Shown piece by piece: positions 50,401 through 57,519 of a stretch of DNA of 64,000 nt. Positions within the stretch are counted from its first letter, which is position 1. Each line of letters opens with the position of its first letter. Source of the stretch: a virus. The notes beneath the pieces were generated by a model. It was not told the origin of the DNA, searched no databases, and saw only the letters and a program-made list of their open reading frames with translations. A program made the position numbers and the translations under genes. Location: the IMG/VR virus record IMGVR_UViG_3300021963_000060, positions 35,523 through 99,522 of that record. One strand, 5' to 3'.

Positions 50401-53400
50401 TGATCCAGAATTTAATCTAAAACTAGGTTGTCTTTGATAATTTAAAATCTCTTGACTTCCATAGTTCAAACCATTAGATTTTAGATGTATTTTCTTGATA
50501 CTACCTCTAAAAATTGGTTTAATACTGGCGCTAAAATCTTGATTTGTGAATGTAGATACACCAATTACGCCATCAATTTTTACTTGTATTTCTGGATAAC
50601 TGAAGAAATGATCACCAGACCCTACTGATGTAATATCAATATATTGCTTTGTTCTATAATAAAAATCATTCCCAATCTCATTATTACCAATCTGAGATAA
50701 TTTAAAATTATCATCATCCAGTCTAGTAATATAATAGTTTTGATTATTAGTTAACCCACCAATAGAAGTACCAGTTCTTGTATAAGTTACTAGTTCTCCG
50801 CTATTAAATCCATGCTGCTTTGAATATATTTTATTAGTGAAGGTTGTTATTCCTACAGTAGAAACGTATACCTTTTTACTTGAATATCCACTACCACTAT
50901 TAAGAATACTGATAGAGGTTATTCTTCTCTTTTTAGACCTTGCTTGGAAATTATGAATTCCTTCTCCATATGTTGGTCCTATATCTAATGTATTAATTCC
51001 AACTATTGCATCATCATATTTTTTATGCAACTTAATCCTATATTCATCTACAACAGAAACAAAGTATTCTGATCCTGTAGAAATACCACCAACACCTTTT
51101 TGGCCATCAGTTTGATAGATTACTTTTTCCGCATCTCTAAACTTGTGATACGTAGAAAAACCAAGAATGTTATTTGAAATATCTACAAGTCCAGAACTTG
51201 CCCTAGAATTAAATGGAACAATATGATCAAATGCCGTTAGTTTTGCTTTTGCTACTGCTCCAGACCCATTACCACCAGTAATTGTAATTATTGGATCATT
51301 TAGATAATCATATCCACCGTCTAGAATATCAATTCTTTCCAACTTCCCTTCAACCTCACAAAAACCAGTAGCTCCAACACCAACAGAATCTTCTATTATA
51401 AGAGATGGTGGATTTATAATATCATAATCTCTACCTCTATTTGAAATAATTACTTCTTCAATAGGACCATAGTAAATAATGTCCTTTGACTTATATGATA
51501 AAAATTCTGTACCATTTAAAGAAATACCAATTTTTCCGGGGTTAACAAAATAATCTCCTGGTTCATCAACTGGAGTTGAGATCTTTCTGACTAGTTTTTG
51601 TGGTTGTAAAGTTTTAATATTGTATAGATTATCGGCAAAATCTAGTAAAGACAGTTTGTTATTGGTTACAGAACCTTCAAATTCAATAAAAATATTATTG
51701 AAGATGTTATCTCTGCTTCTTGATAACTTTAATTTAAAATCATCTACTTTCTTTACAAAATAAATTCCCTTATCAATATTCAGTTTATTAGTATTTGATG
51801 CTGGAATATAAACCACAGCATCACCACTGTGGAAACCATGTCTCTTAGTGAATATAATTTCAGTATATACTTTTGTTAGTTTGTAGTTAAGATTTTCATA
51901 TAGTATTCCAGATAAACCATAAATTTCTATAGTATTCAAGTTTACTACAGAAACTACCTTATATTTTTTACTTTCAGAATTAGATAGTGTAATACTTACT
52001 ACATCTTCTAATAATAAGTTATGTTCTTTTGAAGTTGTTATTCTATATCTTGTATTTTCGTCATTTAATGGAATTAAACTGGTAATATCAAATAATTCTG
52101 AAGGTAAAAAATTACCAGAGAATGATGCAGTTCTATCAGAAGTCTGAATCGGTTCGTTAAAATATGAAGGTACAGATGGAGAAGTTACATAGATTGATTT
52201 TTCTTCATCAGAATAAACGTTTTGTACGTTTGAATTTACTGTAGATAATTCTGGATAATTTACTGAATTAATCTTTGCGATTCTTCTCTCTATCTTATAA
52301 ATTGCACCAAGATTTATTGGATTATCTGTTTGTATTACAATGCTTTTTTCATCAGATACTTTCGAAATAAATCCAGTATATTCTACACCAGTAGATGCAA
52401 TAATTTTAATTTGATCACCTGATTTGAATTTATGATTATCTACAGTGAATACTGAATATGATCTACCAAAATTATCTAATGATAATAATTGCTCTACTTT
52501 ATGTCCAGAAGCAACGTTAAAAAACCAATTATTGAATTTTATATCAACTTCTTTAGATCCAAGAGAAACTATCTTCGAAGAATCACCTTTATTAAAATAC
52601 AGAGTATTTTCTGGAATTCTTATATCAGAAAGAACTCCTGATATTCTCATTTTTACAGTTTCACCATCTTCATTTGATACACCATAAATGTATGAATTAT
52701 GGAATAATTCCTGACCAGATTGTAGAGGTTGATCTATTCCTGAACACCCAAAAAATTGTGTTAATGATTTTGATGTGTATGATACTAAAAGTGTTGTATT
52801 GTCGTCAATATAAACCAACAGTTCACCAGAGTCTGGAAATCCAATAGTGGAATCTACATCTAATACTTCAGCAAAAGTTTCTACTGAGTTAATTAATGTA
52901 GTTTTTGGATGAACATTAAAATTACCAAAAACTGAACCTGATACAATAATATCTTTATTGCTACCAAAATCCAAACTTACAATATAATATTCTCTATCTC
53001 CACGTAATATTTTTTCTACATTAGTAACAGTTCCTCTAGCATAAGGGAATAAACCTTCAATCTCATCTTGATATATTGTAGAGTTAATAAGTTCTTCAGG
53101 ACTTCCTGCAATTCTTTCTACAACCAGATCTTTAGTTAATCCATAATCAGCATCTGATGGTTGGAAAAGATAATCTCTAGGTTTAATAACTTCAACATCT
53201 TCCCCATATAGAATCTTAAATAAGATCTTAAATGATTGATCAGTTCCCTTTGCAGAATAAAAATCTTTAGCCTGCTTGATGAAAATATTTTGATTTACAT
53301 CTTTATCAACTTCTCTACCTTCAAATCCAGGGTTAAATTGATACTTAATTTTATATAAAAATTCCTTTAAGAATAAGATACTTAAATTATTAACTACACT

Positions 53401-53841
53401 TCCTTTTGAATGACTATCTGTATTAGTTTTTGAAAATACTAATAGATCTGGTTTTTCATCACTCTTGTATGAACTAGTGCCGCTAAATCCTCTTATACAA
53501 CCCTCAAAAGAGGTTTGAGTCTTGCTTGTATATGTAATGATTTCAGAATCAATTTGAATAAGGCCATACTTGTCTGGATATCCAGCAGTAGAACTTACAT
53601 TAATAATATCATTATATGCTTCAATATCTTCTGTTAAGGTGGTAGATTCAACAATAGATGTTAGTGTATCTAACTTAACGTATTGATCTATATTAGAAAG
53701 TATATCTAATACCTGACCTTGATTTTCTACTGACCTATAATACTGAGATAAAAACTCAGATACTAAAGGAAATTCCTCTCTTACAAAAGAGGGAAGTTGA
53801 TTTTCTAGGAAAGAACTGACCTTTACTCTTGAATCTACCAT
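41416..53841 (-). CDS. Giant baseplate-associated structural protein (4141 residues) with YHYH-like domain
   Basis: At 12.4 kb this is the largest gene in the window. The N-terminus (MVDSRVKVSSFLENQLPSFV, EFLSQYYRSVENQGQVLDIL) is that of the cyanophage protein encoded between gp6 and gp8, the place of T4 gp7 (1032 residues). Around 1315-1400 is a YHYH-like domain: GWAYDGNPIYGPYGYDKPTG, then LDEHNGRYCVTPEFPNGVYA. Many repeats with GSGY or GRDY followed by a Pro-strand fill the rest. No frameshift was seen, and codon use looks normal. It probably forms a large peripheral baseplate structure. Confidence 0.9.
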   Translation of the reverse strand: MVDSRVKVSSFLENQLPSFVREEFPLVSEFLSQYYRSVENQGQVLDILSNIDQYVKLDTLTSIVESTTLTEDIEAYNDIINVSSTAGYPDKYGLIQIDSEIITYTSKTQTSFEGCIRGFSGTSSYKSDEKPDLLVFSKTNTDSHSKGSVVNNLSILFLKEFLYKIKYQFNPGFEGREVDKDVNQNIFIKQAKDFYSAKGTDQSFKILFKILYGEDVEVIKPRDYLFQPSDADYGLTKDLVVERIAGSPEELINSTIYQDEIEGLFPYARGTVTNVEKILRGDREYYIVSLDFGSNKDIIVSGSVFGNFNVHPKTTLINSVETFAEVLDVDSTIGFPDSGELLVYIDDNTTLLVSYTSKSLTQFFGCSGIDQPLQSGQELFHNSYIYGVSNEDGETVKMRISGVLSDIRIPENTLYFNKGDSSKIVSLGSKEVDIKFNNWFFNVASGHKVEQLLSLDNFGRSYSVFTVDNHKFKSGDQIKIIASTGVEYTGFISKVSDEKSIVIQTDNPINLGAIYKIERRIAKINSVNYPELSTVNSNVQNVYSDEEKSIYVTSPSVPSYFNEPIQTSDRTASFSGNFLPSELFDITSLIPLNDENTRYRITTSKEHNLLLEDVVSITLSNSESKKYKVVSVVNLNTIEIYGLSGILYENLNYKLTKVYTEIIFTKRHGFHSGDAVVYIPASNTNKLNIDKGIYFVKKVDDFKLKLSRSRDNIFNNIFIEFEGSVTNNKLSLLDFADNLYNIKTLQPQKLVRKISTPVDEPGDYFVNPGKIGISLNGTEFLSYKSKDIIYYGPIEEVIISNRGRDYDIINPPSLIIEDSVGVGATGFCEVEGKLERIDILDGGYDYLNDPIITITGGNGSGAVAKAKLTAFDHIVPFNSRASSGLVDISNNILGFSTYHKFRDAEKVIYQTDGQKGVGGISTGSEYFVSVVDEYRIKLHKKYDDAIVGINTLDIGPTYGEGIHNFQARSKKRRITSISILNSGSGYSSKKVYVSTVGITTFTNKIYSKQHGFNSGELVTYTRTGTSIGGLTNNQNYYITRLDDDNFKLSQIGNNEIGNDFYYRTKQYIDITSVGSGDHFFSYPEIQVKIDGVIGVSTFTNQDFSASIKPIFRGSIKKIHLKSNGLNYGSQEILNYQRQPSFRLNSGSGARLTAVVVNGRITDVLINNPGRDYNSQPTIEVTSNGSGGFGAILVPVIKNGVFSSVKVVNGGIGYEDRTTTLQVISAGSEASFEANIKKWRVNLFERLLNSNQIFEDDGVIVEGTNKDFGLQYTHLYSSRKLRRSVFSNRTVRGKRVFEADLKIENGKEAVSQAHSPIIGWAYDGNPIYGPYGYDKPTGGQVRRMKSGYIQTLGNNRPSDNLYPTGFFVEDYSFDSKVGDLDEHNGRYCVTPEFPNGVYAYFSTIDANLLDAVGPFEGYFRPTFPYLVGDTYKSRPIDFNFDSKSNQDEFDLVEAGLLRNTYPYNISDQNGYYNYLIDSNKIKNPITKVKYSSPGSIDYFRIISGGEDYKVGDVLQFDNDNTEVVDSAYAFVSKIKGKIISNVSVNKTNIEDVVFYPLNSVNEYVGISTLPHNLLNEDVVNISGLSTTNLKLEKSYKIRVLENNLVLSSSVASESVTGIVTYFEVSGNLNFPYRKENDVFTIDSEEVKVLSIDSKNSRVLVLRKKNAGAHTAGTILFDKSRKIVVNADISKHEYKIDREIYFNPVNSVGIGTSFGPGIGVTIPVNILGLNSSSIIIPTKSIYLPDHGFNTGDELIYSSNGGEPLLVDSVGIGSTFVLTNNSIVYAAKISNDIIGISTNKIGLGTDGKFVGIGTSKTTVYFVGFGTGNYHSFKTNYSNKLKGQISRNVVTVSTASTHGLSLLDYVDIDLVAKNNISNYVKYDELNRRLLINPRNILSENINLLNSSIRIENHGFINGQKVIYSSVSETPSVGLENNRIYFVYVIDYNRINLCNSYYEATSDIPSFVNIQTQENATLSPVNPEIKAVSNQTLTFNVSDESLSFISGTNKYPAFELEFYSDKTFKNKFETTKTTKDFEIIRNGLVGVSSESSVTVKINNNFPESIYYRLTPLKKYNDIDVPSIKQEIVIDDENIDNNNRILIRKSSYSGNHKVVGITTNTFKYNLTKDPEKQSYNSNEANIAYNTNSKSAFGVIENIEIKNRGKGYRYLPGVSSVISSTGKGAIILPRSNTIGKIKKIRIDDIGFDYPSDLTLTPTVKFSDVVKVDPLTSFKSIGITSTGKNYTSSPDLVVIDGFTKEIIPEVKLRYNLGDQFVTILRNTYGIYNASPQIIPINNSNAISIRSIIFNDKTNEVSVKLDASFSTLESFPFEVGGKIIIENVNIRQSIGGKGYNSSEYKYRLFILTEVDPNIGGSDPTIKFNLTGFLQSGEYPGEFDAIRSSGKVTPEVNFPIFDIVLQKNDFIIGETIKTPSATGIVEYWDSRNEYLKVLTTDTIKIGEKIVAETTKTQGIISEVIPTNCKYVVSSSSIVNRDWSRETGFLNNTFQRTHNNDYYQYFSYSLKSKVQISDWNNPVSTLNHVAGFKKFSDLIVENTNLNEKLKTDQNQGDFSAITDFYTEIEADSVSDFDLVTENSLNIGTKLISDEIIFNSKVIQDHLNSIGNRVLVIDDISDQFNNTSRETVFSVVDSFNKNEIRSKKYLTYIRDNRFSSDRQAYIVNVLHDGQDAYITQYARVESKKQLGSFDFEINGNDARLLFYPVDYRVNDYSLNILSYDFNEFFNEASSYDFGCVEFNSLTKNLQTVGRQNLITIQACRSAKFIVQLEDSNGNYQYDELTVVHDGFTAQVLDYGRFGNFTGLGTYYGYSFGGTGIALDFIPNTNPTVTIKSKLISIIISNKEKTDTKSAALNNSLLKSDFIEINSSPSPIATVISKYNSGNNGYNAAHAFISAEDVTIDGQIKASLSEIVVIEDGTNTYFVEYGKTSTHSELGTISTRLNGGFTEILFTPKAGRKVQLRTFINCLGTVDLLNPNNTIDLKTSSIRSNYSYYTGTDRDVRRSFNLYNNGLPIFEREFNSEISTIVNVSEDTIRIPNHFFVSGEKVRYTATGIGTQRPLEIEPTNFPGIGVTSLLPTNYDLYAIKFDKFKIQLASTASNALSFSPIPIKIKGVGIGTQHKIISSNQNLKSLITIDNLVQIPIKETSYTTNTTSEVFITDNNILVADTTGYYAGDIIKIDDEIMRVNSIGVVSNNSIEVERNWMGTRLSIHPNNSVVTKLKGNYNIVDNTINFSSAPYGKMPVGILSSKDPDQRDFAGITTHSTFSGRIFLRTGKINSNSDPYSSNYLFDDVSTQFNGITTSFTLKQNGSDIIGISDQNPLIFLRNAYQTPRRLTPINNVVGNYYLTEDNYQTKLHFNSSPVDIRYDVNRSNAPIGGIIVSVGSTSGLGYQPLLRAGGSAVVSAAGTIQSIIVENPGSGYRSGIQTYVNVGVQKEGLNSANIDYVGYANVTNGRVTSVNITSSLSGYNQTDRLKVVFDSPLPYSNIPLIYTSSSSGIGTGALVDINVGFDYKVTDFNIKSYGYAYSEGDVLTVSVGGTTGIPLQNIFNENIITGNVLVQPNIVTTVFEYPSPSVVSESSILTIDNSTTLILGDFVYLPLDEFQIDVTEIYNEEFAAWSMGEFEVFDSIDEYFDGFNRTFPLMISGQQKSILTNRGSNIDIQATLLVFINGVLQVPGVGYLFDGGSTITFTEPPKGPDPAYPNSGDKSTIVFYRGTKGIDVVDVDILESVKPGDYLLINDDSVSLEQDLRTISRVNASDSVETNSYAGPGISVDSTYLRPVTWYKQKQDVIINGKEVTKDRVNYEPLISPTTNLIQNIGLGDTVFYVESVKTFFDSRKENAQGKILSDIEIIDQVPLIDSNTISPEYSKSETITDIAYYGDFGEIVAIGTVMTEQIPFGVSFDFYISEESPLKNPSIVKEPLIRTSIEVGDYFVIKNSNVGVGFTSLRNDGSIIGTGSTYFDNVYQVADIDLRQDGTVIKTPVTVTGFETYDSAVIIEEFNELSIENIQTNTSYDVPTQLAGRVTVENNVTATINSTVTIIGVTLSVLVNQGGVLYVDEFLPARITTRVVDYNGMDFASILNTPFYGDYTWGKLMASEGRLDPKTFNTHIQNGISGISSSPVIRRKNPLKYLNYVK

Positions 53842-53844
53842 TTT

Positions 53845-55782
53845 TTATTTTCTTACTAGGTCGCCGTTAATGTAACTTGATGATCTTGTATAATTTGAAC
53901 CTGATGGGTTCGCACCTGATGAAATTTCATCTGATACCATATTTAATACAGTTCTAGTATTATCTAGTTGCAAATAAAGATCCTGTAATCCGATAACATC
54001 GTTCGACTTAGGGATAGCAGAAATCTCAATAATTGATTCGCCATTAAATTTAGTTGTTGATAAAATATTAACAGGGTTGAGCAGTATTTCTCCTTTAACA
54101 TAGTCTATAGTACCTACAGACTTTCTAACAATTGTACTATTAGAGATATCTTCACTATTATTTTCAGAATTTAATTTAAAGAAGAATATAGTCCCAGTTT
54201 TACCTCCAGGATTTGGTAGATCACTTAAGTATAAAGTGCCAGGTATTCCCTTAACAGTAAATCCAGAAGACTTAATATTATAACCTTGCATACTCTTAAT
54301 ATGAAATTCATTTCCATAGCAAATTTCATACTCTGCAAGTTGATTGATTGCAGCACGCATGTCTCTTCTAATTTGTATTTTTGTTATATTAGAAGTGATG
54401 GATACGTCAGAATCGTCAATTAATTTTTGGAATTTACTATATTTAAATCTAGCACCGTACTTATTTAATTCAGAAGAATTTGAATACTTATTAATGTTGT
54501 TGAGGACAGAATCTAAAACAGATTCTGCGTTAGATGCTAAGTTTGTATTATAGTAAATATTTGAATCAATTTCAATATAAAGATACTTCAGATCAAGTAT
54601 TTCAGGTACAATACCCGCAACACTATATTGTCTGAGCGTTTTCTTTAAATTTCTTTTTACACCATTAGGAACAAATTGTCCATTAGTTGGTTTAATTGTA
54701 ATAAAAACTTTTCCATATTTTGGAGGTGTTAATTCTTCTCCACCAAAAACAGAAACTGATTCTGCTTCTGGATATATTCTTGGAATTAATGCCTCATAAT
54801 CTGCTGCTGTAACGGCTCTATTTTGTGCAGAATATAATCTAGGAGCATTATTCTTAATTGATCTAATCGATTCAATTTCAGAACCACCAGTTGATGGAGT
54901 AATTGTTGATATAAGAGAAACTCCATCTCCAATAACTCGTCCATTATTATCAATTAGTCTTCCAGCAAAGGTGAAATCAGAAACTCCATTTCCATTTTCT
55001 CCTCCACTGGTTACATAACTTACATCAACATAATTTCCTGTATTTAATTTTTTACCAAATACTCCGTCACCAAAGATTAACTCATATCTCTGATCTTCTA
55101 CTTCTTGTAGAAAATAAATCTTTGATTGATCATCAAGATTGAATAAACTATTTGACTGTGAGAATTTATTCTTTACAGTTGATACTACAGAGTCTTTTAC
55201 AAAAACTCTGATTAAGGATGTATCGATATTTGCATTACCTAAGATAAATCTTTGATCTGGGTTTCCTGCATCTACTGTAAAATTTTCAGTAATGAATGAT
55301 CCTTCAAATATTTCTATTCCTTGCCCATTATTATCAAAATAAGCAATCCCATCAACAACTGGAACTGTAATATCTTCTGGGACTACGTAGGTATAGTTCT
55401 CAGAACCAAAAGAAGCTGCTGTAGTACAGACTACACCCTTCTGTAGTGTGATTGATACTGGTTTTGTCGGGAACGTAGTAGTATCAACGTAAAAATTAAT
55501 TCTAGCTCTAGCGGATGTTCTTGATCTAGGAATATATCCAATGTTTCTTGCTAGAGCAACGACGTTTTCTCTAAGTGTTGCACTATCAATAAAGACCTCA
55601 TTGCTAATCATGTTAGCATTATATGAGGAGATATATGTATTATATGCAAGAATGTCTAGAATGATTGAAAGATTAGATCCTTCAAAATCATAGTCAGTAA
55701 AATTTGAATTCGATCTCAGATAGTCGATTATCGAATTCTTTATATCTTTGAAGTCTAGATTCGTAAAATTTACTAGGGACAT
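53845..55782 (-). CDS. gp6: Baseplate wedge protein gp6
   Basis: This 645-residue protein (T4 gp6 is 660) begins MSLVNFTNLDFKDIKNSIID and contains LDILAYNTYISSYNANMISN (about 48-67), a gp6 signature also found in baseplate J-like proteins. RAVTAADYEALIPRIYPEAE near 327 is another conserved J-like element. gp6 forms the continuous ring of the baseplate that triggers sheath contraction. Its ATG follows the gp25 stop immediately, the T4 order. Confidence 0.95.
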   Translation of the reverse strand: MSLVNFTNLDFKDIKNSIIDYLRSNSNFTDYDFEGSNLSIILDILAYNTYISSYNANMISNEVFIDSATLRENVVALARNIGYIPRSRTSARARINFYVDTTTFPTKPVSITLQKGVVCTTAASFGSENYTYVVPEDITVPVVDGIAYFDNNGQGIEIFEGSFITENFTVDAGNPDQRFILGNANIDTSLIRVFVKDSVVSTVKNKFSQSNSLFNLDDQSKIYFLQEVEDQRYELIFGDGVFGKKLNTGNYVDVSYVTSGGENGNGVSDFTFAGRLIDNNGRVIGDGVSLISTITPSTGGSEIESIRSIKNNAPRLYSAQNRAVTAADYEALIPRIYPEAESVSVFGGEELTPPKYGKVFITIKPTNGQFVPNGVKRNLKKTLRQYSVAGIVPEILDLKYLYIEIDSNIYYNTNLASNAESVLDSVLNNINKYSNSSELNKYGARFKYSKFQKLIDDSDVSITSNITKIQIRRDMRAAINQLAEYEICYGNEFHIKSMQGYNIKSSGFTVKGIPGTLYLSDLPNPGGKTGTIFFFKLNSENNSEDISNSTIVRKSVGTIDYVKGEILLNPVNILSTTKFNGESIIEISAIPKSNDVIGLQDLYLQLDNTRTVLNMVSDEISSGANPSGSNYTRSSSYINGDLVRK

Positions 55783-56184
55783 TTATCTTACTGACTGTAA
55801 TGCAAATGATAATCTTTGAGGTGATACATCAACGCCTATGATTTGATACTTAAGATTAATATCAAAGGTGTTTTCATCATAATTTGGAATGGTAATACAT
55901 TCAATTATAGTAACTCTAGGTTCATATTCTTTGATCAATCTTATAACTTCATCATTTAGAATATCTGCAGAGATATTATCAACGTTTTCAAAGATTGTTC
56001 TAGAAACCCTGGATCCAAAATCTTGGTTAAAGAATTTTTCACCAGGGATAGTATAAACTAGATTTCTAATAGATCTTGCAATCGCAGTCTCATTCTGTAT
56101 CGTAATTAAATCCTTGTTTAAAGGATTCACCTGAAAAGACAAACTAATGTCTTTAAACCCCTTGCTGATACGCTGTATGGGCAT
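55783..56184 (-). CDS. gp25: Baseplate wedge protein gp25
   Basis: This 133-residue protein (T4 gp25 is 132) begins MPIQRISKGFKDISLSFQVN. The core includes LVYTIPGEKFFNQDFGSRVS with the family EPR motif downstream (KEYEPRVTIIECI). gp25 is the most conserved baseplate protein; it binds gp6 and nucleates sheath assembly. It has a late promoter upstream and is the first gene of the baseplate operon that continues through gp6, the giant protein and gp8. Confidence 0.96.
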   Translation of the reverse strand: MPIQRISKGFKDISLSFQVNPLNKDLITIQNETAIARSIRNLVYTIPGEKFFNQDFGSRVSRTIFENVDNISADILNDEVIRLIKEYEPRVTIIECITIPNYDENTFDINLKYQIIGVDVSPQRLSFALQSVR

Positions 56185-56206
56185 TTAACGGATAATAAAT
56201 CTATCT

Positions 56207-56214
56207 TATTTATT
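56207..56214 (-). promoter_or_regulatory. Late promoter AATAAATA upstream of gp25
   Basis: AATAAATA on the minus strand lies about 25 bases before the gp25 ATG, in the gap between gp25 and the small gene at 56219. It would start the whole baseplate operon. Confidence 0.7.
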
Positions 56215-56218
56215 AAAG

Positions 56219-56446
56219 TTAAGACCATTTCTTAGAATAGATTGGTTCAGTCCCATACTCCCAATCATCATAGTCATCGTCGTTTCTTATCTTCTCATGA
56301 ATTTCATTCTGAATGTTGAAATTATGCTTCTTACTCTCTTTAGTTTTTTCATTTAGTCTCTCAAATGCACCATAATCAGTAATAAGATTGGTTGTTCCCC
56401 ACATCTTGTACATGTAATCTGCATCTCGATCTGTAGGTTTTTTCAT
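56219..56446 (-). CDS. Small conserved cyanophage hypothetical protein
   Basis: This 75-residue protein (MKKPTDRDADYMYKMWGTTN) is charged, with an acidic aromatic C-terminus (RNDDDYDDWEYGTEPIYS). It has a good SD (AGGAG) before the ATG and sits upstream of gp25, behind two short hairpins. I see no motif that reveals a function. Confidence 0.7.
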   Translation of the reverse strand: MKKPTDRDADYMYKMWGTTNLITDYGAFERLNEKTKESKKHNFNIQNEIHEKIRNDDDYDDWEYGTEPIYSKKWS

Positions 56447-56462
56447 TTTTTTCTCCTGATTT

Positions 56463-56504
56463 GAAACAATCAGAACTTTTTACGGGGTTCCTATCCCGTC
56501 ATTC
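56463..56504. repeat. Two small inverted repeats upstream of the 75-residue gene
   Basis: In the gap between two genes, ACGGG and CCCGT pair around an 8-base loop, and CTGATT and AATCAG pair close by. Neither has a U-tract, so they are not clear terminators. They may limit read-through or protect message ends. Confidence 0.35.
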
Positions 56505-57089
56505 TATAAAAAATCCCTCTCTTAAAAAATCCTCATCTCTAACATACTTATATTTACCATCAATTTCCATATTATCCTCTTTCCAGATAGGAATCGCAAC
56601 ATTATTTCCGTATCTAAAATCTGGATTTTGTCTAAAGTGAACTTCGATTAACTTATCTCCTATAAATTCACAGTTGATATACTCATATTCCCCCTTCAGT
56701 CTACTCAGAATAGAAGGAAATTCAATATATCTTTCAATCTTCTCCCATTTTTCCCATTTATACAGAGGGCTTTCCGGTTTTCTGTGCCCCTTAACAACTA
56801 AAACTGGTTCTTTCTTATAATAATCAACGGATATATGTTCTCCCTCAAAGATCTCACACCAAAACTCTGCAGGGTGTAAGTGCTCTGTGTCCCTCTCAAT
56901 GTACTCTATTCGAGATACGCGGCCCATACCCATAAGATTAATGGAGGGTCTTACAATAAAAAAGTCGGACTTGGGAACTGGGACTCCCGAAGGTCCGCAG
57001 TTATATCCCAAAATCCGACTTAAAAATAATTTGTTGTATGCCCAGAGATCTTCATGATGAATACTATTCCATTCATCATAGACTTCCAT
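56499..57089 (-). CDS. Conserved cyanophage protein with faint ATP-grasp-like pattern
   Basis: This 196-residue protein (MEVYDEWNSIHHEDLWAYNK) has FFIVRPSINLMGMGRVSRIE (about 43-62), a conserved aromatic-acidic stretch PAEFWCEIFEGEHISVDYYK (about 73-92), and VHFRQNPDFRYG towards the end. The order RPxxNxxGMG, then an acidic ExFxGxHxSxD strand, is reminiscent of ATP-grasp enzymes. The protein is too short for a full ATP-grasp domain, so this is weak. Two small genes lie just upstream, with a short gap of four bases. Confidence 0.6.
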   Translation of the reverse strand: MEVYDEWNSIHHEDLWAYNKLFLSRILGYNCGPSGVPVPKSDFFIVRPSINLMGMGRVSRIEYIERDTEHLHPAEFWCEIFEGEHISVDYYKKEPVLVVKGHRKPESPLYKWEKWEKIERYIEFPSILSRLKGEYEYINCEFIGDKLIEVHFRQNPDFRYGNNVAIPIWKEDNMEIDGKYKYVRDEDFLREGFFIE

Positions 57090-57093
57090 AGAA

Positions 57094-57228
57094 TCAATCA
57101 GAACTTGATGTATTATCTAGTTGTTCTGAAGTTTGTTCTGCTGGGATCTCTTCAGTTTTTTTCTGAAAACATGCAAGTACACCAGCGACCCAACTATAGA
57201 TTGTATTCTTAGACTGTTCTTCGCTCAT
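57094..57228 (-). CDS. Small conserved hypothetical protein (44 residues)
   Basis: This 44-residue ORF (MSEEQSKNTIYSWVAGVLAC, ending in an acidic Ser-rich tail) has one short hydrophobic segment (about 10-21) that could touch a membrane, though it is too short to be sure. Its ATG overlaps the stop of the upstream 47-residue gene (ATGA), and it ends just before the gene at 57089. This overlap and the normal codon use are the main evidence that it is real. Confidence 0.6.
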   Translation of the reverse strand: MSEEQSKNTIYSWVAGVLACFQKKTEEIPAEQTSEQLDNTSSSD

Positions 57229-57368
57229 TTACCTTGGCCTCGATATTTTTTCTTAGCAGGATTGCTACTTGTTGCGGCATATTTTGTGTGTTTCCCAAGA
57301 CCCTGACGGGTAGACTTGGGTTTAGATTCAATTTTTTGTCCGCCATTAAAAGAAGGTCGCTTAGCCAT
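57225..57368 (-). CDS. Small basic cyanophage protein (47 residues)
   Basis: This 47-residue protein (MAKRPSFNGGQKIESKPKST, ending KKKYRGQGK) is very basic, with no acidic patch, so it may bind nucleic acid or be part of the particle. I recall near-identical short proteins in many cyanomyoviruses. Its ATG overlaps the end of the upstream 52-residue gene, and its stop overlaps the next start, so it is part of a tightly packed run of small genes. Confidence 0.75.
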   Translation of the reverse strand: MAKRPSFNGGQKIESKPKSTRQGLGKHTKYAATSSNPAKKKYRGQGK

Positions 57369-57519
57369 CAATTTCCTCCATGTCTATTTCATTAGGGTCA
57401 ATAGTATCATCTCCCTCAAAGTATTTTAGAGCGAGATCTTGTAGAATATCAGCACATTCTTCATAAGTCAAGTCTTGATAGATCTTACGACCTTTGTATA
57501 GAATGTTGATCTTTTTCAT
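57361..57519 (-). CDS. Small acidic cyanophage hypothetical protein (52 residues)
   Basis: I chose ATG at 57519 (MKKINILYKGRKIYQDLTYE), because it overlaps the stop of the glycosyltransferase gene (ATGA). A longer reading from 57567 would extend into that gene and lacks support. The C-terminus is acidic (DPNEIDMEEIDG). Its size and pattern match small conserved proteins found beside this glycosyltransferase in other cyanophages, as far as I recall. Confidence 0.65.
   Translation of the reverse strand: MKKINILYKGRKIYQDLTYEECADILQDLALKYFEGDDTIDPNEIDMEEIDG

Noticed and set aside
41416-53841. Possible frameshift or gene fusion behind the 4141-residue frame
   Set aside because: The frame is open throughout, composition and codon use look even, and very large proteins at this place are usual in cyanomyoviruses.
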